Source: Saccharopolyspora elongata
Lineage (GTDB): Bacteria > Actinomycetota > Actinomycetes > Mycobacteriales > Pseudonocardiaceae
Length of the DNA stretch: 64,000 nt
Direction of reading: 5' to 3'
Assembly (NCBI RefSeq): GCF_004348985.1
Contig: NZ_SMKW01000001.1
Span: 124,001-188,000, forward strand
Below, in pieces: positions 1 through 8,313 of this stretch (positions within the stretch are counted from its first letter, which is position 1; each line of letters begins with the position of its first letter). The position numbers were made by a program, and so were the translations under genes. A model generated the notes under the pieces. It ran no database searches. It had not been told where the DNA came from and worked only from the letters and a program-made list of their open reading frames with translations.

Positions 1-42
1 CACCGCGAAGGCGGCCAGGTGGTCGACGTCCCGAAGGGCTGA
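1..42 (+). CDS. C-terminal end of a truncated gene
   Basis: An open frame enters the window at base 1 and stops at a TGA at 40-42. The visible tail is HREGGQVVDVPKG, which is too short to identify. A strong hairpin begins 7 bases after the stop, and the next gene is convergent, which supports a real gene end here. No function can be given. Confidence 0.5.
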   Translation, partial: HREGGQVVDVPKG

Positions 43-48
43 GCAGGG

Positions 49-90
49 GCGGGCAACCGGAGATCGGCGGGGCGATTTCCGGTTGCCCGC
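49..90 (+). terminator. Hairpin terminator after the truncated gene
   Basis: Perfect 12-bp inverted repeat, GCGGGCAACCGG at 49-60 and its complement at 79-90, with an 18-base loop that can pair further (ATCG/CGAT). It lies 7 bases after the stop codon. There is no T-tract, as is usual for actinobacterial terminators. The GGTTGCCC/GGGCAACC arm is seen again at 1766-1786. Confidence 0.6.
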
Positions 91-148
91 GTGCGTGGCG
101 TCGAATTCATGGCGGACTTCGAGACCGCCATTTCGACGTGCCGTGCGG

Positions 149-174
149 GTGGCGATTTCGCGCGAAATCGCCAC
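149..174. repeat. Family A palindrome copy 1 (TTT-CGCGCG-AAA core)
   Basis: Perfect 26-bp palindrome with the core TTTCGCGCGAAA and arms GTGGCGA/TCGCCAC. It lies in a spacer between two convergent genes. Copy 2 follows 14 bases later. The same core occurs at 51998 and in the tandem array at 36446. Confidence 0.85.
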
Positions 175-188
175 TTCTCAGGCGTGGC

Positions 189-218
189 GAACGGCGATTT
201 CGCGCGAAATCGCCGTTC
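189..218. repeat. Family A palindrome copy 2
   Basis: Perfect 30-bp palindrome with the core TTTCGCGCGAAA and outer arms GAACGGCGA/TCGCCGTTC. The outer bases differ from copy 1 but remain fully complementary. It sits 23 bases beyond the stop codon of the convergent minus-strand gene that ends at 242. Confidence 0.85.
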
Positions 219-241
219 TGGCGCGGACGACGTGACCGGCG

Positions 242-1717
242 TCAGCGGGGTTCGAGGACCAGGTGGGCGTGTTCCGCCCAGGTCGAGCCGATGTCCCAGC
301 GCGGGTCCGGTCCCGGGCCGGGTTCGCGGCGGAGGACCACGTCGATCGGGCGAGGTTCGGTCGGGGTGAAGTGGCGGTAGTTGAACTCCAGCAGCGCGCG
401 GACGAACGGCGTCGCGTCGGCCAGCCGCTGCTCGATCTGGGGCGCCAGGTAGCCGCGGTCGGAGAAGGTGTCGACGATCGCGCAGTCGCAGAAGTACGCG
501 AGGGCGCCGATCTCGCCCGGGCTGGTGACCGTGCGGTCGCCGACGAGGCGTCCGAGGTCGGTGCCGATCCGCTCGTACTCGGCCGCCGTCGCCCAGTTCG
601 TCATGATCGCCGCCTCGCGCCACGGCAGGCCGTGCTGAGCGGCGAACCAGACCTGCGCCACGAGCACCGCGCACCCGGCCAACCCCGCCAACGACCACCG
701 GGCCGCGACCGCGCCGATGCCTCCGGCCAGCAACAACGACAGCCCGATCAGGCTCGGCGCGTAGTACCAGTGGTACGGCGGAACGCCCATGAGCGTGTAG
801 ACGTAGTAGTGCGCGATCGCGCCGAGCCCGATCAGCGCCCACGGCCACAGCGGCACGGCGCGGCGGAACGCCCTCAGCACGCACGCGATCGGCAAGCACA
901 CCAGGCCGAGCACGGCCGGGATCAGCGAAACCACCACGGCCGTCGGGAAAACCCCGTGGTAGAGCTCCAGGCCGTTGCTGAAGTCCCAGTCGCCCCAGGA
1001 CTTCTGCAGCTGCTTGATCACCAGCGTGTCCGGCACGGCCGAGCCGAAGTACAGCCAGCTGAACGCGAACCACGGCACCACGATCGCCGCGGCCGCCGAT
1101 AACCAGCGCCACCAGCCGCGCCACAGGCCCGGCCGGCCGATCAGCACCACCAGGACGAACACGCCGAGGTCCAGCCGCGTCAGGGCGAGCAGCCCGGCGG
1201 CGACGCCGAACAGCACCGGCCGGCGTTGCACCGCCGCCAGCAGCAGCACGCCGAGCAGCGCCGAGGCGAGCGTCATCTCCAGGCCCACCGTCGAGAGCAC
1301 CAGCGGGTTCGCCGCCACCAGCAGCGCCCCCACAGCGCCCGTCCAACCAGGGAAACCGCTGGTCCGCGCCGCGCTGCGGAGCGACACCGCGAGCAGGACG
1401 TTGGCCAGCACGAACACCACGCCCAGCGCCACGACCGGCTGCCGCACCACCGCCGTGACCGCGGCGAGCACCAGCACGTTCAGCGGCGCGGTCGCGGAGT
1501 TCGAGACTTCGGCGCCGATCAGCCCCCAGTGGCCGTGGAACGCCAGGTTCCGGGCATAGCTCAACGTGATGTAGCTGTCGTCGATGAGTGCGCTGTGGAC
1601 GACCCAGAACAGCGCGCCGGCCACGACGCCGACCACCAGCGGCATCCAGAACGAGCCCGCGGACCGAGTCCGCTCCCGCTGCTCCTCCGCGACCGCAACT
1701 TCCGCAACGCCCACCAT
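242..1717 (-). CDS. GT-C family membrane glycosyltransferase-like protein (possibly AftB-like)
   Basis: A 491-residue protein with about nine to ten hydrophobic segments. After the first segment there is an acidic pair in the motif IDDSYITLSYARNLA (about residues 45-59), the layout of GT-C polyprenyl-phosphate-dependent transferases. Mycobacterial AftB, the terminal beta-1,2-arabinofuranosyltransferase, carries a comparable motif, but this protein is shorter (AftB is about 600 residues), so the assignment to AftB is inference. The C-terminal 100 residues look extracytoplasmic. It is divergent from the Emb-type arabinosyltransferase gene, consistent with a role in arabinan assembly at the outer face of the membrane. 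The start is an ATG at 1717. Confidence 0.75.
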   Translation of the reverse strand: MVGVAEVAVAEEQRERTRSAGSFWMPLVVGVVAGALFWVVHSALIDDSYITLSYARNLAFHGHWGLIGAEVSNSATAPLNVLVLAAVTAVVRQPVVALGVVFVLANVLLAVSLRSAARTSGFPGWTGAVGALLVAANPLVLSTVGLEMTLASALLGVLLLAAVQRRPVLFGVAAGLLALTRLDLGVFVLVVLIGRPGLWRGWWRWLSAAAAIVVPWFAFSWLYFGSAVPDTLVIKQLQKSWGDWDFSNGLELYHGVFPTAVVVSLIPAVLGLVCLPIACVLRAFRRAVPLWPWALIGLGAIAHYYVYTLMGVPPYHWYYAPSLIGLSLLLAGGIGAVAARWSLAGLAGCAVLVAQVWFAAQHGLPWREAAIMTNWATAAEYERIGTDLGRLVGDRTVTSPGEIGALAYFCDCAIVDTFSDRGYLAPQIEQRLADATPFVRALLEFNYRHFTPTEPRPIDVVLRREPGPGPDPRWDIGSTWAEHAHLVLEPR

Positions 1718-1765
1718 GTGCCCGCTCCTGTCTGTCCGACACGTGCACGCCGGAGCGGTGCGGCG

Positions 1766-1786
1766 GGTTGCCCGCCGCGGGCAACC
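1766..1786. promoter_or_regulatory. Inverted repeat in the divergent promoter spacer
   Basis: 8-bp arms GGTTGCCC (1766-1773) and GGGCAACC (1779-1786) with a 5-base loop, in the 187-base spacer between the divergent GT-C gene and emb. The same arm sequence is used in the terminator at 49-90. It could be an operator or an attenuator hairpin; which one is not determined. Confidence 0.35.
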
Positions 1787-1904
1787 TGCGCGGCGCCCCG
1801 ATCGTCAATCGGCTGGACGAATTCGGCGCGCCGCCGCCGTGCGTCGCGCGCAGCGTTGGCCAGGATTGAGCAGGCGAGGAAAAGTCCGATCTGCGAGGAG
1901 CGCG

Positions 1905-4900
1905 GTGAAGTACTTGAGCAGTCCGGCACAGCTCGATCCGCCGGCCGAGCCGCAGACCGACGGAACCGGTGCCGACCGCCCGCGGCGATCCCGCGCAGGC
2001 CTGTGGGTGGCGCACCTCCTGGCGTGCTGCATCGGCATCGTCGGGCTCGGTTGCGCGCTCGCGCTGCCGTTCGCGCCCGTCTGGGTGGATCGCACCGAGG
2101 TGAGCTGGCCGGCCGCCGAGGCCCGGTCCACCACGGCGTTCTTCGCGCCCTACCGGCCCGCGTCGTTCGACGCGTCCGTGCCGTGCCCGGTGCTGCGCGC
2201 CGCGCTCGACCGGCCGGCGCGGACGACCGTGCTGACCACCCTGCCGCCGGGCAGCGACCGCGAAGGCCTGGTCCTGACCACCCGCGACGGCAGGCCGGAG
2301 CTCGTCCTCGACCAGCACCAGGTCCCGCTGCCGCCCGGCACCTGCGAACTGTCGATCCACGCGGACTCGACGCGATCCGTGGTGACCGCGGGCGGCCGCC
2401 CGCCGATCGTGCTGCCCGGCATGGCGGCGCCGGAGATCTTCACCTTCGCCACCGACCTCGAACCCGAGGAGCTCGCCGGGATCTCGGTCACCGCGCGCAC
2501 CTTCTCCTGGTTCGACACCTCGCCGACCGACATCAAGAGCACCTTGATCACGACCACGCTGGTGCTCGCGCTCGTGTCGCTGGTCCTGCTGTTCGTCCAC
2601 GCCCCGCCCGCCCTCGGCGCGATCCGCGTGTCGCCGCTGCTCCTGCCGGTCGACGCGCTCGTCGCGGCGGTGCTGGCGGGCTGGCTGGTGATCGGGCCGC
2701 TCACGGACGACGACGGCTTCGCGATGATGACCGTCCGCAACTACGACGACGCCGGCGACATCGGCAACTACTACCGCTGGTTCAACGCCTCCGAAACGCC
2801 GTTCACGCTGGTCCAGCACCTGATGCGGTGGGTGTCGGAGGAGAGCCTCGCACCCGCCTGGCTGCGCGTGCCCAGCGCGATCGCCGGGCTGCTGACCTGG
2901 CTCGTCGTCAGCCGCGGCATCGTCCTGCCGGTGTGCCGGGGCACGCGGCGCCTGCCGTTGCACCTGCTCACCGCGGTGTTCTTCCTGGCCTGCTGGCTGC
3001 CGTTCGGGCTGGGCATCCGGCCGGAGCCGTTCGTCGCGCTGGGCACGTCCGCGCTGGTCGCGGCACTGCTGAAGATGGGCCGGACACGCGCGCCGCACTT
3101 CTGGCTGGGCGTCGCCGCGCTGATCGCCGGGCTGACGATGTCCGTCACGCCGACCGCCGTGAGCGCGCTGCTCACCGTGCTCGTGTTCACGCCGCGCATC
3201 TGGCGGGTGCTGGCGCAGCGCGGTGCCCTGCCGCGGTGGGTCAGCCTGCCCACGCGCGTCGTGCTGCTCGGCTGCGTGGGCTCGGTCGGCCTGGTGGCGA
3301 TGTTCGCCGACTCGACGCTCAACGGCGTCCGGAGCGCGACCGCGATCCACGACGAGTTCGGGCCGAGCCTCGGCTGGTACCAGGAGATCGACCGGTACGC
3401 GAACCTGCTGGGCACCAACATCTGGGGCACCGCCACCAAACGGCTGGTCGTGTTCCTCGTGGTGGCCGCCGTGCTGATCGCGGCGGCGTGCGCGATGCGC
3501 CAGGTGCACCGCTGGACCGAGCTGCCCGACCTGCCGATGGTGCTCGGCTCCGTCGTCGCGGTCCTGGTCGCGCTGTGGTTGACGCCGTCGAAGTGGACCC
3601 ACCACTTCGGGGCGCTCGCCGGGGTCGGCTCGGCGCTGCTCGCGGTGACCGTCGTGCTGCTGGGGCGGGTCGGCCGGATAGAGCGGGCCAGGCGCGAGGC
3701 GCGGCTGGTCGGCGTGTTCGGCGGGATCGCCGCGTCGGTGGCCGCGGCCCTGGCGTTCATGGGCCCGAACGTGTGGCCGATGCAGTCCGACCTGGCGATG
3801 CCGTGGTCCGACACGCCGGTCCGACCCGGCCTGCCGCTGGACAGCCCGGCGCTCTGGCTCGCCACCGGCGTGGCGGTCGGCGTGCTCGCCTTCTGCTTCG
3901 TCCGGATCCGCGCGATGCTGTCGCGACCCGCCCCCCGCGGTCTCATGTGGACGGTCATGCCGATGTCGGTGCTCGGGGCGGCCGCGCTGGCGTCGGTGGC
4001 GGTGCTGCTCGGATCGTTCATCGCCGCGCCGCAGACGATGGGCGACCGCTTCTCCATCGCGCGGATGAACTCGCAGAGCATCCGGGGCAGCGGCTGCGGG
4101 CTGGAGAACGAGATCGAGGCGCTGCCGATCGCCGCGCGGCTCGCGCCGATCGCCGGAGCCGCCGAGCTCGACGGCTTCACGTCGGCCGGTGGGCCGCCGC
4201 AAGAGCCCGACCTGCGCGAAGTGCACCCCGGCGAGCCGCTGCTGGCGAAGCGGCCCGACGACCCGAAGACCCCCGAGGGCGAGGTTGCGACGACGACGGC
4301 GAGCCAGTTCGCCTGGACCAGCACGGCGGGCGGGCCGCAGACGACCGGCTCGCTGACCTCGGCCTGGTTCGGCCTGCCCCGGCTCACCGGCGACCAGACG
4401 CTGTCCGTGTGGGTATCCGGCCGGCCCGAGCAGGGCAACTCGCTGGCCCTGGAGTTCGGCACCGCGGCGGGTCCGGTGGCGACGCGCGAGCTGCGCGATC
4501 CGCCGCCGACGGAGCTGGCGTTCGACGACCCGCGCCACGGCAGGCCGATCGACTGGCGGAACTTCCGCGGCTGGCGGCTGCTCACCGTCGAGCCCGGGCA
4601 GATCCCGGCCGGGGTCGACCGGGTCCGGGTGCACGCCGCGGACCGCACCACCGACCAGCAGGGCTGGCTGACGGTCAGCGGCCCGGCGGTGCGGGACGTG
4701 GTGCCACTGCGGCAGGCGCTCGCGGAGCGGGAACCGGTGCTGATCGACTGGCCGATGAGCTTCGTGTTCCCCTGCCTGTCCGACTACCCGCGGGTGTCGC
4801 ACGGCGTCACCGGCACCCCGCGGATGCTGATCACGCCGCCCCTCGGCGAGGGCTCGATGGCGTTCGGACCCGACATCGGCGGTGTGTTCGCCGGGGTTCC

Positions 4901-5078
4901 GATGCTCTCCCAGCGCTACGAGCTGCCCAGCCGCCTGCGCGACGCCCCCGGCAACACCTGGGGCCACGTCCTATACGCGCGCTACCCGATCGAACGCGAC
5001 GCGTACGCGACGACGCAGCACCGCGAACGCATCGGCGGCGCCGCAGGAGACCCGGCATACCCCTTCGAAGAGCACTGA
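1905..5078 (+). CDS. emb: Emb-type arabinosyltransferase
   Basis: A 1057-residue protein, close to the roughly 1090 of EmbA/B/C, which transfer arabinofuranose from decaprenyl-phosphoryl arabinose to arabinan outside the membrane. The first segment is at about residues 30-58, followed by an extracytoplasmic domain. The catalytic-loop motif TDDDGFAMMTVRNYDDAGD is at about 266-284, with NYYRWFN just after it, matching the GDDGYY...GNYYRWFN region of Emb proteins. Many membrane segments follow to about residue 700, then a large C-terminal carbohydrate-binding-type domain ending in a YARYPIERDAYATTQ stretch. The open frame begins upstream at 1584, but the GTG at 1905 with GAGGAG just before it gives the family-length protein. 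Only one emb copy is visible. Confidence 0.9.
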   Translation: MKYLSSPAQLDPPAEPQTDGTGADRPRRSRAGLWVAHLLACCIGIVGLGCALALPFAPVWVDRTEVSWPAAEARSTTAFFAPYRPASFDASVPCPVLRAALDRPARTTVLTTLPPGSDREGLVLTTRDGRPELVLDQHQVPLPPGTCELSIHADSTRSVVTAGGRPPIVLPGMAAPEIFTFATDLEPEELAGISVTARTFSWFDTSPTDIKSTLITTTLVLALVSLVLLFVHAPPALGAIRVSPLLLPVDALVAAVLAGWLVIGPLTDDDGFAMMTVRNYDDAGDIGNYYRWFNASETPFTLVQHLMRWVSEESLAPAWLRVPSAIAGLLTWLVVSRGIVLPVCRGTRRLPLHLLTAVFFLACWLPFGLGIRPEPFVALGTSALVAALLKMGRTRAPHFWLGVAALIAGLTMSVTPTAVSALLTVLVFTPRIWRVLAQRGALPRWVSLPTRVVLLGCVGSVGLVAMFADSTLNGVRSATAIHDEFGPSLGWYQEIDRYANLLGTNIWGTATKRLVVFLVVAAVLIAAACAMRQVHRWTELPDLPMVLGSVVAVLVALWLTPSKWTHHFGALAGVGSALLAVTVVLLGRVGRIERARREARLVGVFGGIAASVAAALAFMGPNVWPMQSDLAMPWSDTPVRPGLPLDSPALWLATGVAVGVLAFCFVRIRAMLSRPAPRGLMWTVMPMSVLGAAALASVAVLLGSFIAAPQTMGDRFSIARMNSQSIRGSGCGLENEIEALPIAARLAPIAGAAELDGFTSAGGPPQEPDLREVHPGEPLLAKRPDDPKTPEGEVATTTASQFAWTSTAGGPQTTGSLTSAWFGLPRLTGDQTLSVWVSGRPEQGNSLALEFGTAAGPVATRELRDPPPTELAFDDPRHGRPIDWRNFRGWRLLTVEPGQIPAGVDRVRVHAADRTTDQQGWLTVSGPAVRDVVPLRQALAEREPVLIDWPMSFVFPCLSDYPRVSHGVTGTPRMLITPPLGEGSMAFGPDIGGVFAGVPMLSQRYELPSRLRDAPGNTWGHVLYARYPIERDAYATTQHRERIGGAAGDPAYPFEEH

Positions 5079-5093
5079 CCCACGAGTCACCGT

Positions 5094-5160
5094 TTCCGCT
5101 GTTCAGGACCCGTGCGTACGTTGTGCTGCCAGAGCGACACAAAGTGCGCACGGCCCCGGA
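5094..5160. repeat. Family D long palindrome copy 1
   Basis: Imperfect palindrome about 70 bp long, starting 15 bases after the emb stop. The inner stem pairs CCGTGCGTAC...TTGTG with CACAA...GTGCGCACGG around the apex CTGCCAGAGCGA. The outer left arm is TTCCGCTGTTCAGG. Related copies lie at 28828, 40271 and 46390. Confidence 0.75.
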
Positions 5161-5502
5161 GCCGTCGATCACGATCACTCCAACGGCATCGACACCGCCC
5201 GATCGGGCGCATCGTTTCGGCGCGTCGGGCGGGGTCGGGGCCGTTACCCTGGCGGCGGTTTTCGCACCGTGATCGGCGCAGGAGCAGCGGGGGGTAGCGG
5301 TGGCGATCTCGATCTGCTCGTCTATCCGGCCGGCTGGCGGCAATTCCACCGAAGCGCCCGCGACCGGGCCGTCCGAGGCCGGAAGAACCCCCGACTACGC
5401 CGAACGTGACCACCTGATCGGGGTGGATTACCCGTTGCCGGGCAACGCCCCCGGCGCGCGGGGCGTTCCTGTTCCACGGTGGGGTTGGCGAGGGGAGTGA
5501 CC
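5161..5502 (+). other. 340-base spacer upstream of the GT2-gtrA-FAD operon
   Basis: Presumed promoter and leader region of the next operon. A 66-codon GTG frame (5300-5500) preceded by a purine run ends just before the next gene's ribosome binding site, but it has no recognisable domain and I do not call it. A short near-perfect palindrome, CGTTGCC/GGCAACG, is at 5433-5447. No promoter hexamers were assigned. Confidence 0.4.
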
Positions 5503-6516
5503 ATGGCCGACACGATGCACCAGCAGGTCCGGGTTCCGGTCCCGCAACAGCGGCGGAGAGCCACCGGCGAGGGCGCGCCGCCGCTGATCTCGTACGTGCT
5601 GCCGGTCTACAACGAGGTCGCGGGCATCAAGCGGTTCCACGACGGGCTCACCGCGGCCACCGCCACCCGGGCCGAGTTCGACTACGAGTTCGTCTACGTC
5701 AACGACGGCTCCTCGGACGGCTCGCTGGGCGTCCTGAAGGACATCGCCAAGAACGACCCTCGGGTGCGGGTGGTGGACTTCGCCCGCAACTTCGGCCACC
5801 AGATCGCCATCACCGCCGGGCTGGACCACGCGGGCGGCGACGCGGTGATCGTGATGGACACCGACCTGCAGGACCCGCCGCAGGTCAGCCTGGAGCTGAT
5901 CGACGCGTGGCTGGACGGCGCGGAGATCGTGTCCGCCCGGCGGCGCACCCGCCGCGACACGCCGTTCAAGCGCGCCACCGCGCACACCTACTACCGGGTG
6001 CTGCGGCGCTGCGCCGAGGTGGACATCCCGGTCGACACCGGCGACTTCCGGCTGCTCGACCGGCGGGCCGCCGAGGAGCTGCGGGGCTTCCGGGAGCGCA
6101 GCCGGTTCATCCGCGGCATGGTCGCGTCGATGGGCTTCGAGCAGCAGGAGGTGCTGTTCGACCGCGACGAGCGGGTGGCGGGCGAGACCAAGTACCCGAT
6201 GCGCAAGATGCTGCGGCTGGCGGCCGACGGGGTCACCAGCTTCTCCACGGTGCCGCTCAAGCTGATCACCCGTATCGGCTTCATCACCCTGGTCCTGGCG
6301 ATGCTCGGCATCGTCTACGCGGTGGCGCTGCGGCTGTTCTTCCCCGCGATCACCGTCTCCGGGTGGACCATGCTGATGGTCGCGATGCTGTTCCTCGGCG
6401 GGCTGCAGATGGTGTCGCTGGGCGTCATCGGCAGCTACGTCGGCCGGATCTACCACGAGGTGCAGCAGCGCCCCCTCTACATCGTGCGGAACGTGATATC
6501 GCATGACGAAGACTGA
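5503..6516 (+). CDS. GT2 polyprenyl-phosphate glycosyltransferase (GtrB/DPM-like)
   Basis: A 337-residue cytoplasmic-facing GT-A enzyme expected to transfer a sugar from a nucleotide donor to polyprenyl phosphate. Visible motifs are YVLPVYNE (about 30-38), YVNDGSSDGS (about 64-73) and the metal-binding MDTDLQDPPQ (about 117-126). Two C-terminal hydrophobic segments (about 250-310) are typical of bactoprenol glucosyl/mannosyl transferases. The ATG at 5503 is chosen because AGGGGAG lies 5 bases before it, in preference to an in-frame start 24 bases upstream. The end overlaps the gtrA start by 14 bases, so the genes are probably translated together. The sugar is unknown. The emb neighbourhood suggests an arabinogalactan or lipoglycan role. 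Confidence 0.85.
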   Translation: MADTMHQQVRVPVPQQRRRATGEGAPPLISYVLPVYNEVAGIKRFHDGLTAATATRAEFDYEFVYVNDGSSDGSLGVLKDIAKNDPRVRVVDFARNFGHQIAITAGLDHAGGDAVIVMDTDLQDPPQVSLELIDAWLDGAEIVSARRRTRRDTPFKRATAHTYYRVLRRCAEVDIPVDTGDFRLLDRRAAEELRGFRERSRFIRGMVASMGFEQQEVLFDRDERVAGETKYPMRKMLRLAADGVTSFSTVPLKLITRIGFITLVLAMLGIVYAVALRLFFPAITVSGWTMLMVAMLFLGGLQMVSLGVIGSYVGRIYHEVQQRPLYIVRNVISHDED

Positions 6517-6910
6517 GCACGTCGAGGCCCGCGACCGGCTGATCAGCCGGTCGCTGCTGCTGTACGCGGTGATCGGCGCGAGCGGCGTGCTGCTGGACTA
6601 CCTGCTGTTCCTGCTGCTGTTCAACGCGGCCGGGCTGCACGAGCAGCTCGCGAACGCGATCAGCACGACGGCCGGGATCACCAACAACTTCGTGCTCAAC
6701 ACGCTGTTCAACTTCCGCAAGCGGGACCGGATCGCGGTGCGGTTCCTGCGGTTCTACGCCGTCGGCGTCGCCGGGATCGCCCTGACGTTCGTGCTGCTCC
6801 AGGTGTTCTCCGGCTGGCTGGGCATCGACCCGAACCTGGTCAAGGCCGGTTCGCTGCCGGTGGTGCTGATCTTCCAGTACACGATCAACAAGAAGTGGAG
6901 CTTCGGATGA
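6503..6910 (+). CDS. GtrA-family membrane protein
   Basis: A 135-residue protein with four hydrophobic segments and the GtrA signatures RYxxIGxxG-like (LLYAVIGASGVLLDY) near the start and TNNFVLNTLFNFR (about 59-71) and NKKWSFG at the end. GtrA proteins are thought to help translocate polyprenyl-linked sugars or to anchor partners. A GtrA-like protein (Rv3789) lies in the arabinogalactan region of mycobacteria. Here it overlaps the GT2 gene upstream and shares ATGA with the FAD gene downstream, so three proteins are coupled. Confidence 0.85.
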   Translation: MTKTEHVEARDRLISRSLLLYAVIGASGVLLDYLLFLLLFNAAGLHEQLANAISTTAGITNNFVLNTLFNFRKRDRIAVRFLRFYAVGVAGIALTFVLLQVFSGWLGIDPNLVKAGSLPVVLIFQYTINKKWSFG

Positions 6911-8175
6911 GAGTGGGCATCGTCGGGGCGGGCGCGACCGGGCTGACCGCGGCGTTCGACGTGGTGAAGGCCGGGCACGACGTGACGGTGCTGGAAGCGT
7001 CGGCGGAGCTGGGCGGGCTGGCAGCGTCGATCGAGGTCGGCGGGACGCCGCTGGAACGCTTCTACCACCACAGCTTCCGTACCGACCGGGCGATGATCGA
7101 GCTCGTCGAGGAGCTCGGGCTCGGGCACCTGCTGCGCTTCCACCGGCCCAGCACCGGCGTGTACGTCGACGGGGAGCTGCACGACTTCGGCACGCCGCAG
7201 GAGATGCTGCGGTTCCCGAAGTTCTCGCTGCTGGACCGGTTCCGCTTCGGGGCGTCCTCGGCGGCGCTGAAGTTCGTCCGGAACGGACAGCGGTTCAACT
7301 CGGTGCGGGCGCTGGACTGGATGCGCCGCTGGGCCGGGCCGCGGGTCACCGAGAAGATCTGGGAACCGCTGCTGACCGGCAAGTTCGGCGGCCACGCGGA
7401 GCAGATCTCGATGGCCTGGCTGTGGGCCCGGATCCACTACCGCACCTTCGAACTCGGTTACGTGCACGGCGGTTTCGAGCGGGTGTACCGGGCGCTGCTG
7501 GACGCGGTGACCGAGCGCGGCGGGAAGGTCGAGTTCGGCAAGCCGGTCGAGACGATCCGCCAGCCCGGCGCGACGGTGCTGGTGGGCGCCCGGGACGGCA
7601 GCAGCTACGAGTTCGACCGGCTGATCGTGACGGTGCCGCAGCCGGTGTTCGCGAAGGCGGCGGGCATCGACGCCGACAACGTGCTGTGGCAGAACCAGTA
7701 CCTCGGCGCGACCTGCTTCATCCTGGAGTGCGACCGCAGCGTCATCCCGCACTACTGGCTGAACATCAACGACACCGCGTTCCCGTTCCTGGCGGTCGTC
7801 GAGCACACGAACATGGTCGACCGCAGCGAGTACGGCGGCCGGCACGTCGTGTACGTCGGCAACTACGTGCCGCGCGACGACTGGCGGTTCACCACCGACC
7901 CCGCCGAGCTGCTGGAGCGCTACATCCCGTGGCTGCGCAAGCTGAACCCGGACTTCGACCGCTCCTGGATCCTGGACTGGCACTTCTCCAAGGCGGGCTT
8001 CGCCCAGCCGATCGTGACGCCGCAGTACCGCGCCCTGATCCCGGGCCACCGAACGACGATGCCGGGAGTGACCCTGGCGACGATGTCCCAGATCTACCCC
8101 CAAGACCGAGGCCAGTCCTACGCCATCGCAATGGCCCACGAAGTAACCCGCCACCTCGGCCTCAACCACGGCTGA
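6907..8175 (+). CDS. FAD-dependent amine-oxidase-fold oxidoreductase
   Basis: A 422-residue flavoprotein. The N-terminus is a Rossmann dinucleotide motif, VGIVGAGATGLTAAF (about residues 3-17), followed by VLEASAELGGLAAS, the layout of protoporphyrinogen oxidase, amine oxidase and UDP-galactopyranose mutase relatives. No signal peptide is visible. The start ATG at 6907 overlaps the gtrA stop as ATGA, so production is coupled to a lipid-sugar synthase and a putative flippase. By analogy with DprE1, a flavoenzyme acting on decaprenyl-phosphoryl ribose, it could modify the lipid-linked sugar, but it is not a DprE1 homologue by sequence. The substrate is unknown. Confidence 0.8.
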   Translation: MRVGIVGAGATGLTAAFDVVKAGHDVTVLEASAELGGLAASIEVGGTPLERFYHHSFRTDRAMIELVEELGLGHLLRFHRPSTGVYVDGELHDFGTPQEMLRFPKFSLLDRFRFGASSAALKFVRNGQRFNSVRALDWMRRWAGPRVTEKIWEPLLTGKFGGHAEQISMAWLWARIHYRTFELGYVHGGFERVYRALLDAVTERGGKVEFGKPVETIRQPGATVLVGARDGSSYEFDRLIVTVPQPVFAKAAGIDADNVLWQNQYLGATCFILECDRSVIPHYWLNINDTAFPFLAVVEHTNMVDRSEYGGRHVVYVGNYVPRDDWRFTTDPAELLERYIPWLRKLNPDFDRSWILDWHFSKAGFAQPIVTPQYRALIPGHRTTMPGVTLATMSQIYPQDRGQSYAIAMAHEVTRHLGLNHG

Positions 8176-8273
8176 CCCGCAATCTCGCGTCACCCGGGTG
8201 GCGTCCGCCGGTGCGGCGCAAGCGTTCTGGGTCTCGAAAGCGACGACCGACGAGACCGACGCGGCTGACGAAG

Positions 8274-8307
8274 GGTGGCGCGCAGCTCGGTGGAGCTGCG
8301 CGCCACC
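8274..8307. terminator. Bidirectional hairpin terminator
   Basis: Perfect 15-bp arms (GGTGGCGCGCAGCTC at 8274-8288 and its complement at 8293-8307) around a GGTG loop, in the spacer between two convergent genes. It starts 7 bases from the phoD stop and serves either strand. Confidence 0.7.
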
Positions 8308-8313
8308 TCCGGA

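Noticed and set aside
1584-1904. Extended N-terminus for the Emb protein
   Set aside because: It overlaps the divergent GT-C gene, and the GTG at 1905 has a ribosome binding site and gives the family length.
5300-5500. 66-codon ORF before the GT2 gene
   Set aside because: No domain, no conserved features, and high-GC spacers often contain such frames. Only a purine-rich stretch supports it.
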